A stretch of 64,000 nt of DNA from Chitinophaga hostae (GCF_018224885.1 NZ_JAGTXB010000010.1:186001-250000), one strand, 5' to 3'; positions 8,000 through 16,042 are shown, counted from the stretch's first letter. Translations and numbers: made by a program. The notes: a model not told the origin generated them from the letters alone.

Positions 8000-9601
8000 C
8001 TATTCCTTTAATTCAAAAACAGTCATCACCGCAGCATGATCAGACGGGAACATTACCGGGTGATAATCGATCACCGTTGACGCAATTGGTCGCAGGTTAA
8101 GTCCTTTATAGTAAATGAAGTCGATCCTATCTCTCAGGCCATATTTAAAGGAAGACGTAGCAGCCCTTGGCGTCCAGGTTAACCCCGGATCCAGCAAAGG
8201 GTTGACGTGCAATTTACGGTAACTGTCAATAAAGCCGGCATTTTTCATCGCCTTACTTTCCGGCCATTCTACCATACGGTTGTAGTGAATAGCGCTGGTT
8301 GCAGCAATCCAGTCGAGGTGCGAACCAATATTAAAGTCCCCTACCATCACCACCGGTAGCTTGTCTGCATTCATGGTGAGCGGTTGTATTTTTTGGAGGA
8401 TAGCTGTAATTTCGGCCTGCCTGGTTGCTGCTTCACCGGCTATCAACGCTTCCGGTGATTTGTTTTTGGCGATAATACTTTCGGAAACATCCGGCAGATA
8501 GTGTAACCAGGTATCCAGGAAAATAAGTTCTTTCCCGGGTCCCAGCATGAGAGTTACCCCGCCAAAATTGGATGGTTTACCTACGGAAATGGTAGTGGTA
8601 ATGGGATACCGGCTCATGACAGAAAGATTGGAACTGATAAGGTAAAAGTAATACCCCAGCGAATCTGCAATCACCTCACCGGAACCATAAGTTTCAATCA
8701 GGCCAATCACATCGGCATTGGCCAACTTCATCACATCTATCAGCCGTTGTAATCCTACATGTTGTCCATACCGATGGCCTCCATGCCAGATATTCCAGGA
8801 GAGGATCTTCAGCTGCCGGGGAACAGTCGGCGGAGCCTCCGCTTCGCCGGGCAAATATTTTGTATACAATTGCTGTACCTCCCCGGGAGAGATAGCTGTA
8901 TCCCACATTTTTATATCGTCGATATGACCGTTGAACGCATTCCACTGGGCGTTGGAACCGTACTCCCATTTTTCATCCGAGCCACCGGCCACTGTGGCCA
9001 GATCACTGTCAAAACTGCCGGCGCCGGCAATGTTATAGATCGCCCTGTTCCTCCCATCAAGATACATCCGGAGTTCCTGCCTGTCCCTGTTCACGGTAAA
9101 AAGCAGCTGATGCCATCTACCATCGTTGATACCCTGCCGTTGGACGGTAGGCTTATAATCGTACCGGTTCTTCCCATCGTTCATTATCAGCGCCCAAGCG
9201 CCGTTTTCCTGTGTATAGATCTGCCATCCGGCCGTGCCCGGGTTGTCAGCTTTCTTATTACCGATGACCGGTGTCCCCATCAGCGCGCCGGGTTTTGTTC
9301 TAAGCCAGATCTGCACGGAAAAAGAGGTGTTTTCTTTGAATGAAGGCAGCTCATTTCTCATTAGTTTTACCGGTCGCCTTAACGCTGCATCCGCAGACAA
9401 GTCCAGGGCATAACCGCTAATGCCTTTTGTAAACTGCGACCGCTGCAAATCAACTTTATAAACCGCCTCCGCTTCGGGTGTGACAGGCTCCTTAAAATTA
9501 CTCCCGTCAAAGTCCAGGGTATACACCGGTTGCTGAGCAACCGCGCCTGCGCCGCATACCATTCCAGCCAACAGCAGCATCATTTTTTTTATCTGTTTCA
9601 T
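8000..9601 (-). CDS. Secreted LamG-domain plus endonuclease/exonuclease/phosphatase protein
   Basis: 533 residues with a signal peptide (cleavage near residue 22, VAQQ). Residues about 25-250 form a LamG/concanavalin-type jelly roll (SFSVQIWLRTKPG, WHQLLFTVNRDRQELRMYLDG, FNGHIDDIKMWDTAIS). Residues about 265-533 are an EEP domain: LSWNIWHGG, IGLIETYG, VVMVGDFNIGSHLDW, RIDFIYY and PSDHAAV carry the metal and catalytic residues of the DNase I/sphingomyelinase fold. The substrate is probably a phosphodiester outside the cell or in the periplasm. It is the last gene of a minus-strand group with two other phosphoesterases and an FAD oxidoreductase, 21 bases after its neighbour. Confidence 0.85.
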   Translation of the reverse strand: MKQIKKMMLLLAGMVCGAGAVAQQPVYTLDFDGSNFKEPVTPEAEAVYKVDLQRSQFTKGISGYALDLSADAALRRPVKLMRNELPSFKENTSFSVQIWLRTKPGALMGTPVIGNKKADNPGTAGWQIYTQENGAWALIMNDGKNRYDYKPTVQRQGINDGRWHQLLFTVNRDRQELRMYLDGRNRAIYNIAGAGSFDSDLATVAGGSDEKWEYGSNAQWNAFNGHIDDIKMWDTAISPGEVQQLYTKYLPGEAEAPPTVPRQLKILSWNIWHGGHRYGQHVGLQRLIDVMKLANADVIGLIETYGSGEVIADSLGYYFYLISSNLSVMSRYPITTTISVGKPSNFGGVTLMLGPGKELIFLDTWLHYLPDVSESIIAKNKSPEALIAGEAATRQAEITAILQKIQPLTMNADKLPVVMVGDFNIGSHLDWIAATSAIHYNRMVEWPESKAMKNAGFIDSYRKLHVNPLLDPGLTWTPRAATSSFKYGLRDRIDFIYYKGLNLRPIASTVIDYHPVMFPSDHAAVMTVFELKE

Positions 9602-9622
9602 ATTTAACGTCGTTGCAGAACC

Positions 9623-10627
9623 CTATCTTTTTATTATATAATCTGATATAACCGGTGTGCATTCATTTCCGTAAATCGCCTTCGGAATACCGGCATCATA
9701 CGGAGATGGCGGGATCCAGCTACTACGTATACCCTTTACCGTTAGTTGCCTGTTATCAATGCTGACAAAGGCATAGAGGGGATCTTTATACATGGCAATA
9801 TTCGGCAGCATTTTATATTCATCATATAACTTTTTATCATAGCGGTCAAAGTTTTTAGTATTGAACCACTGGTATGACAGACTGTTGATCTCAAAATAAT
9901 TGATACCATTCAGTTCCCGGTGCAGGTCAATATGATCATGCCCGTTAAAGCAGGCAATCACCTTTTTAAAACCTGCCCGTTTATTTTCTTCCTCCATGAT
10001 CAGCTGCAGCGCTAACCGGTTCTTCACGCCGTAGAGATAATGAAACAGGCTTTGATGGGAAAATACAATCACCGGCCTGGTAGTAGCCGCTATATCTGCT
10101 TTAAACCAGGCAATTTGTGTATCATCAATAAACTCGCGGAGAGTATCGTCTACATAAAAATTGCCATGCTGGTAATCAATGAATTTCCCGTCCTGGTATA
10201 AATGATTGGCATCGAGTACTACAAAGTGATAGTCCTTGCAATCAAAGGAATAATACCGGTTACTCATTTCCAGGAACGCTACCATCTCGGCCTTCGTGTT
10301 CATGTCCATATCATGATTTCCCAGTACATGGTACCCCGGACCGGCAAACTGTTTGAAACGTTGCAGGAATGATTTGTTTTTCTCTTTGCCAAAACAAAAG
10401 TCACCAAGATTGATAATAAAGTCCGGTTTTTCATGATCCACCTGTTCCATAAAAGCGTCCAGCCGTCTGTCGGCATCAGGAATCAAATCCCGGTGAGGAT
10501 CGGCTACCATTGCAAACTTCAGCGGACGGGACATTGGCTGCCCGGATAATGCCACAGCGGTAAAAGGCAATAGTATGGCGGCAGACGCTCCCCCCAGCTG
10601 CTGCAAAAATTTTCTCCTGTTTTGCAT
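9623..10627 (-). CDS. Exported metallophosphoesterase (Tat-like signal)
   Basis: 334 residues. The N-terminus NRRKFLQQLGGASAAILLPF is a twin-arginine-like signal, pointing to export of a folded metalloenzyme. All calcineurin-type motifs are present: VADPHRD (residues about 41-47), NLGDFCFG, LGNHDMD, VFSHQSLF and FNGHDHID. The activity is therefore a metal-dependent phosphomonoesterase or phosphodiesterase, with unknown substrate. Its start codon is one base beyond the stop of the upstream phosphatase gene, so the two are translationally coupled. Confidence 0.88.
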   Translation of the reverse strand: MQNRRKFLQQLGGASAAILLPFTAVALSGQPMSRPLKFAMVADPHRDLIPDADRRLDAFMEQVDHEKPDFIINLGDFCFGKEKNKSFLQRFKQFAGPGYHVLGNHDMDMNTKAEMVAFLEMSNRYYSFDCKDYHFVVLDANHLYQDGKFIDYQHGNFYVDDTLREFIDDTQIAWFKADIAATTRPVIVFSHQSLFHYLYGVKNRLALQLIMEEENKRAGFKKVIACFNGHDHIDLHRELNGINYFEINSLSYQWFNTKNFDRYDKKLYDEYKMLPNIAMYKDPLYAFVSIDNRQLTVKGIRSSWIPPSPYDAGIPKAIYGNECTPVISDYIIKR

Positions 10628-10628
10628 G

Positions 10629-11741
10629 TTACCTTGATTTATTGGTTGTTCCGGCTACGCCGGGGATCACTTCTCCCACGGGATGTTGCTTACTGGTATA
10701 ATCAACGCCCAGCAGGCATGCCAGCGTTTTTGCAAACTGATCCTGGTAAATCTGCTGCGTGTTTTTCACTTCACCAAGGGGAGCGGAATCCGGGCCCATC
10801 ACCAGTAACCAGGTGTCATTGGCGTGTGCGATCGAAGCCCCGTGGCTGGTCCACTGGTGATCATCGCCCCGGCCATGGTCCGGTGCTATGATGAAAGTAG
10901 TTTTGTTTTTATAGAAATCATCCTGCTGCAAGGTTTGCCACAAACTGCCAATCATTGCATCAATACCGTGAATGGCATCCAGGTAGGCATCGTACTTTCC
11001 TTCGTGTGCATATTCATCGGTATCGGCCAGATCCAGGTATACCACACGCGGATGGCGTGCTACGATATAGGACTTTGCAATGGCATAGGTATTGGCATCC
11101 AGTCTTTCGCCATTCCCCCAGATCTTTGGGGCATAATGCTGGGTTTCATTTGCGAGCTGCTCTGCTTCCGTCAGGTTATTGCCCTGCAGGTTATCAAACG
11201 GAATATTTACGAGCATACCGTTGCGGTTCCTGTTTACAATCCGGCCTACCGCATCCCAGGAAGCAAAGGTGACCACCTTGCCTTTAAATGATGGTTGGTT
11301 ATTCAAAAATTCCAGTACGTTTTCATTTGGATTATCGGGATGACCGTTGGAAATGATGGCAGGATCAGCATAACCGGTTATACTCTCAGAGCGTCCGGGG
11401 TAAGAGATCCAGGCCTTGTTACGTACATTTACCAGGTTACCCAGATCACGGTTACCATATAGCTGGCCATTCTTCTGAATAAAATCCCAGGTAAAAGGCA
11501 TCAGCAATTTTCTTCTTTCTTTAATATCTTCTGCCCAATACTTTTTTAATAAGTCAGCAGTATCCGTTGAATTATATTTTTTATTTACCAGTAGCGCATG
11601 TTCGGCTCCTCTGAAAAGCTCTTTCCAGCGATAGCCATCAATGGAGATATAAATAATATTCCTGGTACTGCGCTTTGGTTGCGCATTGACGGCGATACCC
11701 GCCAACAGAAAAAGTAGTGGAAGTAATAACTTCGTTTTCAT
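10629..11741 (-). CDS. Secreted alkaline-phosphatase superfamily protein
   Basis: 370 residues with a signal peptide (cleavage after about residue 20, VNAQ). Motifs of the alkaline phosphatase/phosphodiesterase superfamily are visible: IIYISIDGYRWKELF (metal Asp), SYPGRSESITGYAD (likely nucleophile region), YLDLADTDEYAHEGKYDAY (metal Asp/His) and FIIAPDHGRGDDHQWTSHG (metal Asp-His). The protein is likely to act on phosphate esters in the periplasm. It is gene 2 of the four-gene minus-strand unit, 75 bases downstream of the FAD oxidoreductase. The exact substrate is not predictable. Confidence 0.85.
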   Translation of the reverse strand: MKTKLLLPLLFLLAGIAVNAQPKRSTRNIIYISIDGYRWKELFRGAEHALLVNKKYNSTDTADLLKKYWAEDIKERRKLLMPFTWDFIQKNGQLYGNRDLGNLVNVRNKAWISYPGRSESITGYADPAIISNGHPDNPNENVLEFLNNQPSFKGKVVTFASWDAVGRIVNRNRNGMLVNIPFDNLQGNNLTEAEQLANETQHYAPKIWGNGERLDANTYAIAKSYIVARHPRVVYLDLADTDEYAHEGKYDAYLDAIHGIDAMIGSLWQTLQQDDFYKNKTTFIIAPDHGRGDDHQWTSHGASIAHANDTWLLVMGPDSAPLGEVKNTQQIYQDQFAKTLACLLGVDYTSKQHPVGEVIPGVAGTTNKSR

Positions 11742-11816
11742 TGTTCAAAAAAAATAAAGTGAATAGTGTGGTATTGATTACTGGCGTTCCGGCATATGTA
11801 AAACTCTTTCAGCAGC

Positions 11817-13049
11817 TCAACCGCTTTTCTTCAGCGACCTGGCCATGGCGCATCTTTCCAGCCATTCCGGGCTTAACGGGTCTATTTTTCCAAACCGGTG
11901 AATATCAAAACTGCTGAAGTCATACGGGTTTGGTTCCCCGGCTGCCAATGCGGCAAAAGCCCGTCCTACCCCACCCGAAACGGCAATGCCTGCGCCCACA
12001 CATCCGGTGGCCAGCAACAAATTCTCCACGCCATCCGGTATACCCATGGTGAGGTTATTATCCGGCGTGTAACCGGAGAATCCTGCCACGTAATACCGTA
12101 GTCCTACATCATAAACACCAGGAAAAAAACGGGCGAGTTTTTCTATCACTTCCGACAGGTCCTGCATGCCTTTATCGGGACTAAATGAAAAATGATGGAT
12201 ATCGGCAGGGATGCTTTCAGGAGAAGCGGCAAATGATTTCTTCTCCCGGATGCCAAACAGCAGGCTTCCTCCTTCCGGTCTTGCATAGGCCTGCGCATCG
12301 GGTAATAATACGATAGGCGAATCTGCCGGAAATATACCGGCCTTGTCTGTGATCCAGTACTGGCTTCTTACCGGGGCCATGGGCAACCCGATTCCCGCCT
12401 GTGCAGCAAAGAGCGGCGCCCAGGCGCCGGCTGCCACAATTACCTTACCGGCCCTTATTTCACCGTGTTCCGTGCGCACGCCAACGGCTGTTTGTCCGTC
12501 CATGATCACTTCTGTAACGGTTACCCCCTGCCGGATATCAGCGCCCTGCATTTTAGCACAACGCGCATAGAAGGTGCCTAACAGGTAGGGATCACAATAG
12601 GCTTCTCCGGGGATATAGCCAATGCGTATAGCCTCTTCCGTATTCAGCCAGGGCGCCCTGTTATGCGCTTCACTATTGCTGATCCAGGAGGTTGGCTCAC
12701 CGAATTCGGCGGCAACAGCCATCAGGGCTTCCAGCTCTTTTACGCTGCCCTCGGTGGCTGCCACATGCATCACTCCCACCCTTTTTACATCCATGCTTTC
12801 GCCGAGTTGTTGCTCCATGGCACTTATTGCATTATAGGTTTCGAGGGAAAGCGGGATAAAAGCCTTTTTGGAACGGATCCTTGTCATTAAGGCGGCGGCG
12901 CGGCTGGTAGCGGCATTACAAAGCTCATTACGCTCCAGCACAATAATTTTTCTCCCGGGATAGTTGCGGGTGTAATAGTAGGCGGTGGCGCAACCAAATA
13001 TGCCGCCGCCAATTACTACTACGGCTGCTTTTTCAACCTTCATGTTCAT
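11817..13049 (-). CDS. FAD-dependent oxidoreductase (DAO family)
   Basis: 410 residues. The dinucleotide-binding motif VVVIGGGIFGCATAYYY is at residues about 10-26. The DAO fold continues with LERNELCNAATSRAAA, VIVAAGAWAP and a C-terminal FAD-contact segment LLLATGCVGAGIAVSGGVGRAFA. The family oxidises amines or amino acids (glycine, sarcosine, D-amino acids) or related substrates. The start is ATG 13049 or 13043. It is the first gene of a unit with three exported phosphoesterases, which suggests catabolism of a phosphorylated amine or phosphonate-like compound. That link is inference from neighbourhood only. Confidence 0.85.
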   Translation of the reverse strand: MNMKVEKAAVVVIGGGIFGCATAYYYTRNYPGRKIIVLERNELCNAATSRAAALMTRIRSKKAFIPLSLETYNAISAMEQQLGESMDVKRVGVMHVAATEGSVKELEALMAVAAEFGEPTSWISNSEAHNRAPWLNTEEAIRIGYIPGEAYCDPYLLGTFYARCAKMQGADIRQGVTVTEVIMDGQTAVGVRTEHGEIRAGKVIVAAGAWAPLFAAQAGIGLPMAPVRSQYWITDKAGIFPADSPIVLLPDAQAYARPEGGSLLFGIREKKSFAASPESIPADIHHFSFSPDKGMQDLSEVIEKLARFFPGVYDVGLRYYVAGFSGYTPDNNLTMGIPDGVENLLLATGCVGAGIAVSGGVGRAFAALAAGEPNPYDFSSFDIHRFGKIDPLSPEWLERCAMARSLKKSG

Positions 13050-13225
13050 CTGTTTACGGTTTGACTGTTACAGGTAATAAAATGTTTTACGATAACGCAC
13101 ATCCGTTGCCCATCATGTGGAGCAGTATCTAGCTGGTATTTTGAACGCGAAATAGTTTTAAAACGTGGCTGTGTGCCTGTGACATCACTTCGTTATTCAA
13201 CAAACATAAACAAAAAAGTTACACA

Positions 13226-13320
13226 ATGTTTATTTATACTAAACATTTATTTTTAAAATAAATACAGAAATGGCATAAAAATAAGGCTCAAATAGACTTT
13301 ATGTTAATTTATACTAAACT
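13226..13320. repeat. Pair of 20-bp direct repeats, possible operator
   Basis: Core ATTTATACTAAAC at 13232-13244 and again at 13307-13319, 75 bases apart. With flanks, 18 of 20 positions match. The first copy is also an inverted repeat (ATGTTTA, 7-base gap, TAAACAT at 13226-13246), as for a dimeric regulator site. A shorter copy, TATTTATACTA, occurs at 13981-13991, between the next two minus-strand genes. Confidence 0.45.
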
Positions 13321-13366
13321 ATTCTTTGAGATAACACCGGGAGGTGACTGGCGTGAGGCAAATAAA

Positions 13367-13397
13367 AAAAGGTTCCGGCAAAATGCTGAAACCTTTT
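13367..13397 (-). terminator. Terminator of tRNA-Arg copy 3
   Basis: Stem AAAAGGTT...GCA / TGC...AACCTTTT (13367-13397) with an internal mismatch, immediately after the tRNA 3' end on the minus strand and followed by a T run. Confidence 0.7.
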
Positions 13398-13398
13398 G

Positions 13399-13472
13399 TG
13401 ACTCCGTCTGGATTCAAACCAGAAACCTTTTGATTCGTAGTCAAATGCTCTATTCAGTTGAGCTACGGAGCC
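13399..13472 (-). tRNA. tRNA-Arg (anticodon ACG), copy 3
   Basis: 74 bases. D arm, anticodon arm and T arm are the same as copies 1 and 2, but the acceptor is GGCTCCG/CGGAGTC, with stronger pairing. CCA is not encoded (CAA follows). The loop CTACGAA gives anticodon ACG. It has the same G18-A19 and U56 variant. Confidence 0.95.
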
Positions 13473-13490
13473 ATTCCCTGTTTGGGACTG

Positions 13491-13521
13491 CAAATATGCG
13501 GGAACTTTTAAATTTTAGCAA
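13491..13521 (-). promoter_or_regulatory. Promoter of tRNA-Arg copy 3
   Basis: Minus strand: TTG (13521-13519), 20-base spacer, CATATTTG (13498-13491). The first base of the -7 box is C where the consensus has T. Confidence 0.6.
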
Positions 13522-13607
13522 ATAAAAACAAAGAAATTTTTGAATAAACTTTTTCGCTGGTGAACAACCATAGTTTTCGTTTATTCATCTCCGTTATAGC
13601 GTGGTTG

Positions 13608-13928
13608 CTAGTGAAACGCCGATACCAGCCAGGAAAACAGCAATCCACCTGCAATGAGTATTGGCCCTGCAAAGGCCAGCCATGAAACACGCGGATGAGG
13701 CAATGCTTCCAGCAGGGGCAGCAACTCTTCATTAACGTTGTATAGCTTGTCGTCCGTTTTGCGGACACACCATACTTTACCAATAGGAAACAGCGGGATC
13801 CAGTACAGATGGGCATATTCCTGCCTCAGTTCAAACTGAACAAAATCAGGAGCATCGTTGAAAATGCCAATGTCCGCCAGCTGAAAAGCTTTCATACACA
13901 GGCTTCTCCGGCCATAAAAAAATATCAT
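13608..13928 (-). CDS. Small membrane-anchored hypothetical protein
   Basis: 106 residues from ATG 13928. The N-terminal MIFFYGRRS and the middle QEYAHLYWIPLFPIGKVWCVRK resemble small zinc-ribbon proteins that start MIFFYG and have an 'aromatic-WIPxFPIGK' segment. Here the CxxC knuckles of those relatives are absent. A C-terminal hydrophobic helix (about residues 82-102) should anchor it in the membrane. It lies alone between a tRNA-Arg promoter and the rhamnose mutarotase gene. The function is unknown. Confidence 0.65.
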   Translation of the reverse strand: MIFFYGRRSLCMKAFQLADIGIFNDAPDFVQFELRQEYAHLYWIPLFPIGKVWCVRKTDDKLYNVNEELLPLLEALPHPRVSWLAFAGPILIAGGLLFSWLVSAFH

Positions 13929-14017
13929 AGTAGCGTTTTAAGGCTTACACGCGTATGCGTAATGCACACAATATATAAATTATTTATACTATAATATACC
14001 GGATTTCATTAATTTTT

Positions 14018-14461
14018 TTACTGGATGGATTGAACGATGCTGGTAGATTGATCAGCATGAAATACTTCTTCCATATCCGACCAGGTGGCACCCTTTGCAG
14101 CGGCGTCGGGCAATGGCAGCTGACAGGGAGCAGTCTCCCTCCACCAGCGCTGCGTAGTGCTATCAGCCTTCATCTTCTCCATATCCGCATTAAAATCTTT
14201 ACCTGTATATTCAAAATAGCTAAACAGGTACCAGTTATCGTTTATCCGTTTAAGATAGATGGAATAATTACGGATATGGCATTCCCCGATCATTTTCAGG
14301 ACATCCGGCCACACTTTGGCGTGCAGTGATTTATAGGTGGCTATCTTCTCCGGGACAATGCCGGTAACGGATCCGAAGCGTTGAACCGGTTGGTGGTTTT
14401 CCCTGCATGACAGGAAACATACCAATAGCAAGCAGCTGTATATTTTCATCATTCTTTTCAT
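14018..14461 (-). CDS. L-rhamnose mutarotase, lipoprotein form
   Basis: 147 residues. The C-terminal half matches L-rhamnose mutarotases, which interconvert the alpha and beta anomers of L-rhamnose: KSLHAKVWPDVLKMIGECHI, YLFSYFEYTGKDFNADM, TQRWWRETAPCQLPLP and WSDMEEVFH. Unusually, the N-terminus has a lipoprotein signal (CLLLVCFLSC, lipid Cys near residue 19), so this copy should sit in the periplasm or outer membrane. Cytoplasmic RhaM proteins are about 104 residues. The start is ATG 14461, with a nearby ATG at 14452 possible. No other rhamnose gene is next to it. Confidence 0.85.
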   Translation of the reverse strand: MKRMMKIYSCLLLVCFLSCRENHQPVQRFGSVTGIVPEKIATYKSLHAKVWPDVLKMIGECHIRNYSIYLKRINDNWYLFSYFEYTGKDFNADMEKMKADSTTQRWWRETAPCQLPLPDAAAKGATWSDMEEVFHADQSTSIVQSIQ

Positions 14462-14672
14462 ACGGTGGAATTATGATGGGTGAATTGTGTATGAAGTTAA
14501 CCCGGAAAGACTTACCGGCGTTTGAAGTCCTTGACTTATTTCAGCACAATTTTGACTTTAACCGTCTGCATGGAGGTACCCGGCGCCAACAGGTATCATC
14601 AGGAAGGGTGCTAATTCGAGTGTATACGCCGGTACTACCGGTTACGTATATACGTAGTTCAGTAATCTGCAT
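14462..14672. other. Intergenic region before tRNA-Arg copy 4
   Basis: About 210 bases between the rhamnose mutarotase start and the tRNA terminator. It should hold the mutarotase promoter, but I found no confident TTG/TAnnTTTG pair. No coding potential is apparent. Confidence 0.5.
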
Positions 14673-14705
14673 AAAAAAGGCTTCAGCGAATGCCAAAGCC
14701 TTTTT
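14673..14705 (-). terminator. Terminator of tRNA-Arg copy 4
   Basis: 10-bp stem AAAAAGGCTT (14674-14683) / AAGCCTTTTT (14696-14705), adjacent to the tRNA 3' end. The minus strand continues into TTTTT. Confidence 0.8.
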
Positions 14706-14706
14706 G

Positions 14707-14780
14707 TGACCCCGTCAGGATTCAAACCTGAAACCTTCTGATCCGTAGTCAGATGCTCTATTCAATTGAGCTACGGAGCC
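14707..14780 (-). tRNA. tRNA-Arg (anticodon ACG), copy 4
   Basis: 74 bases. Acceptor GGCTCCG/CGGGGTC, anticodon stem TCTGA/TCAGA with loop CTACGGA (anticodon ACG), T arm TCAGG/CCTGA. This is the most diverged of the four copies, yet it keeps G18-A19 in the D loop and U56 in the T loop. CCA is not encoded. Confidence 0.95.
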
Positions 14781-14796
14781 ATTTTTACCGAAAAAA

Positions 14797-14827
14797 CAAA
14801 GGTAGGCGTTTTTTTGAAAATGCCCAA
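14797..14827 (-). promoter_or_regulatory. Promoter of tRNA-Arg copy 4
   Basis: Minus strand: TTG (14827-14825), 20-base spacer, TACCTTTG (14804-14797), a perfect -7 box. Confidence 0.75.
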
Positions 14828-14902
14828 TATCCGGCAAAAAAAACTTCTGCAATCTTCTGATTTACACTTACTTTTACAGGAATTGCTTAATTCTTATAAG
14901 AA

Positions 14903-15376
14903 GTGAAAATTCAACTCTGGAGCATCGGAAAGGAACATGATCCCTATATCAGGGACGGTATTGCTGTTTTTCAAAAAAGATTACAGCATTATGTGGATTT
15001 TGAGGTAAAGCTGATTCCCACCGTAAAACAGGCCGCCAGTTTATCGGTTCCCGAGCTAAAAAAGCAGGAGGCCAAAATTATCATGGATATGTTACAGCCT
15101 ACCGACTTCCTGCTGGCGCTCGATGAAAAGGGTAAAATGATGACCACCATACAATTTGCTGACTTCCTGCAACAGCGCAATAATGCCGGTACGAAGCAGC
15201 TTATCATTTTGATTGGCGGCGCTTTTGGCATTGATCAAACGCTGTTACAGCGCGCGCAGCTGCAGTTATCACTATCCCCCCTCACCTTTCCGCATCAGCT
15301 GGTGCGGCTCATTTTTACAGAACAGTTATATCGTGCCTATACGGTATTAAACCGGGAGAAATATCATCATCAATAG
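14903..15376 (+). CDS. rlmH: 23S rRNA (pseudouridine-1915-N3)-methyltransferase RlmH
   Basis: 157 residues, the usual length for RlmH, a SPOUT-fold enzyme that methylates pseudouridine 1915 in helix 69 of 23S rRNA. The N-terminus MKIQLWSIGKEHDPYIRDGI, the middle PTDFLLALDEKGK, the S-adenosylmethionine loop IILIGGAFGID and the C-terminal LSPLTFPHQLVRLIFTEQLYRAY are all diagnostic. It starts at GTG 14903. The rhomboid gene follows after 33 bases and may share its transcript. Confidence 0.95.
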   Translation: MKIQLWSIGKEHDPYIRDGIAVFQKRLQHYVDFEVKLIPTVKQAASLSVPELKKQEAKIIMDMLQPTDFLLALDEKGKMMTTIQFADFLQQRNNAGTKQLIILIGGAFGIDQTLLQRAQLQLSLSPLTFPHQLVRLIFTEQLYRAYTVLNREKYHHQ

Positions 15377-15409
15377 TTACATTTACCTATAAAATAACAA
15401 CCCGCTTAT

Positions 15410-16036
15410 ATGACTTTTTCTATCAGCTTAATTATCATCATCATCACCTGTGTGATATCTTATATGGCATTACAGAATTATGATCAGTTGGACAAACTGA
15501 GCCTGCAACCGTATATGGTAAGCCGTTATAATCAATATTACCGTTTTGTCACCTCCGGTTTTGTGCATGCCGATTATCAGCATCTGCTTTTTAATATGCT
15601 GACGTTATGGTTCTTCGGCCGTTTTATTGAAGATGTGTTTACCAGTTTGTTTCAAAATAAACTGGTGTATGTTGCCTATTATATTCTTGGTATTATAGTC
15701 GCCAATATCCCATCTTATATTAAAAACCGCAACAACTCCAATTACTCTTCCCTGGGGGCTTCGGGAGCCATTTCCGCTATCGTGTTCACAGCGATACTTG
15801 TCAATCCGTGGGCATCTATCTACCTGTTTTTTGCGCTTAAACTACCGGCAGTTATTTACGGCGTTTTATTCCTGGCAATATCTGCCTACCTATCCAGGAA
15901 AGGCGGCGGCAACATCAATCACGATGCGCATTTATGGGGCGCTTTATTTGGTATTGTGTTCCCTTTGATATTCCATCCCCAGTTGGGCACTGATTTTATT
16001 TACATGCTTACGCACCGCTCACAATTTGCGGGGTAA
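15410..16036 (+). CDS. Rhomboid family intramembrane serine protease
   Basis: 208 residues, with six hydrophobic helices expected. The catalytic Ser is in SLGASGAISAI (GxSG, near residue 117) and the partner His is in NHDAHLWGALFG in the last helix. An early GFVHADYQHLLFNMLTLWFFG matches the conserved HxxxxHxxxN segment of helix 2. The protein should cleave transmembrane substrates in the inner membrane; substrates are unknown. It is 33 bases downstream of rlmH. Confidence 0.92.
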   Translation: MTFSISLIIIIITCVISYMALQNYDQLDKLSLQPYMVSRYNQYYRFVTSGFVHADYQHLLFNMLTLWFFGRFIEDVFTSLFQNKLVYVAYYILGIIVANIPSYIKNRNNSNYSSLGASGAISAIVFTAILVNPWASIYLFFALKLPAVIYGVLFLAISAYLSRKGGGNINHDAHLWGALFGIVFPLIFHPQLGTDFIYMLTHRSQFAG

Positions 16037-16042
16037 GTAACA

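Larger units (their letters stand above)
13050..13398. other. AT-rich intergenic region with direct repeats upstream of the FAD oxidoreductase operon
   Basis: No open frame stands out. The region holds two near-identical 20-base repeats (13226-13245 and 13301-13320) and should contain the promoter of the minus-strand operon, but I could not find a convincing TTG/TAnnTTTG pair. It ends in the terminator of a tRNA-Arg. Confidence 0.6.

Noticed and set aside
7807..8100. 97-codon plus-strand frame before the LamG-EEP gene
   Set aside because: It overlaps the end of the minus-strand gene, starts in AT-rich DNA without a promoter, and looks non-coding.
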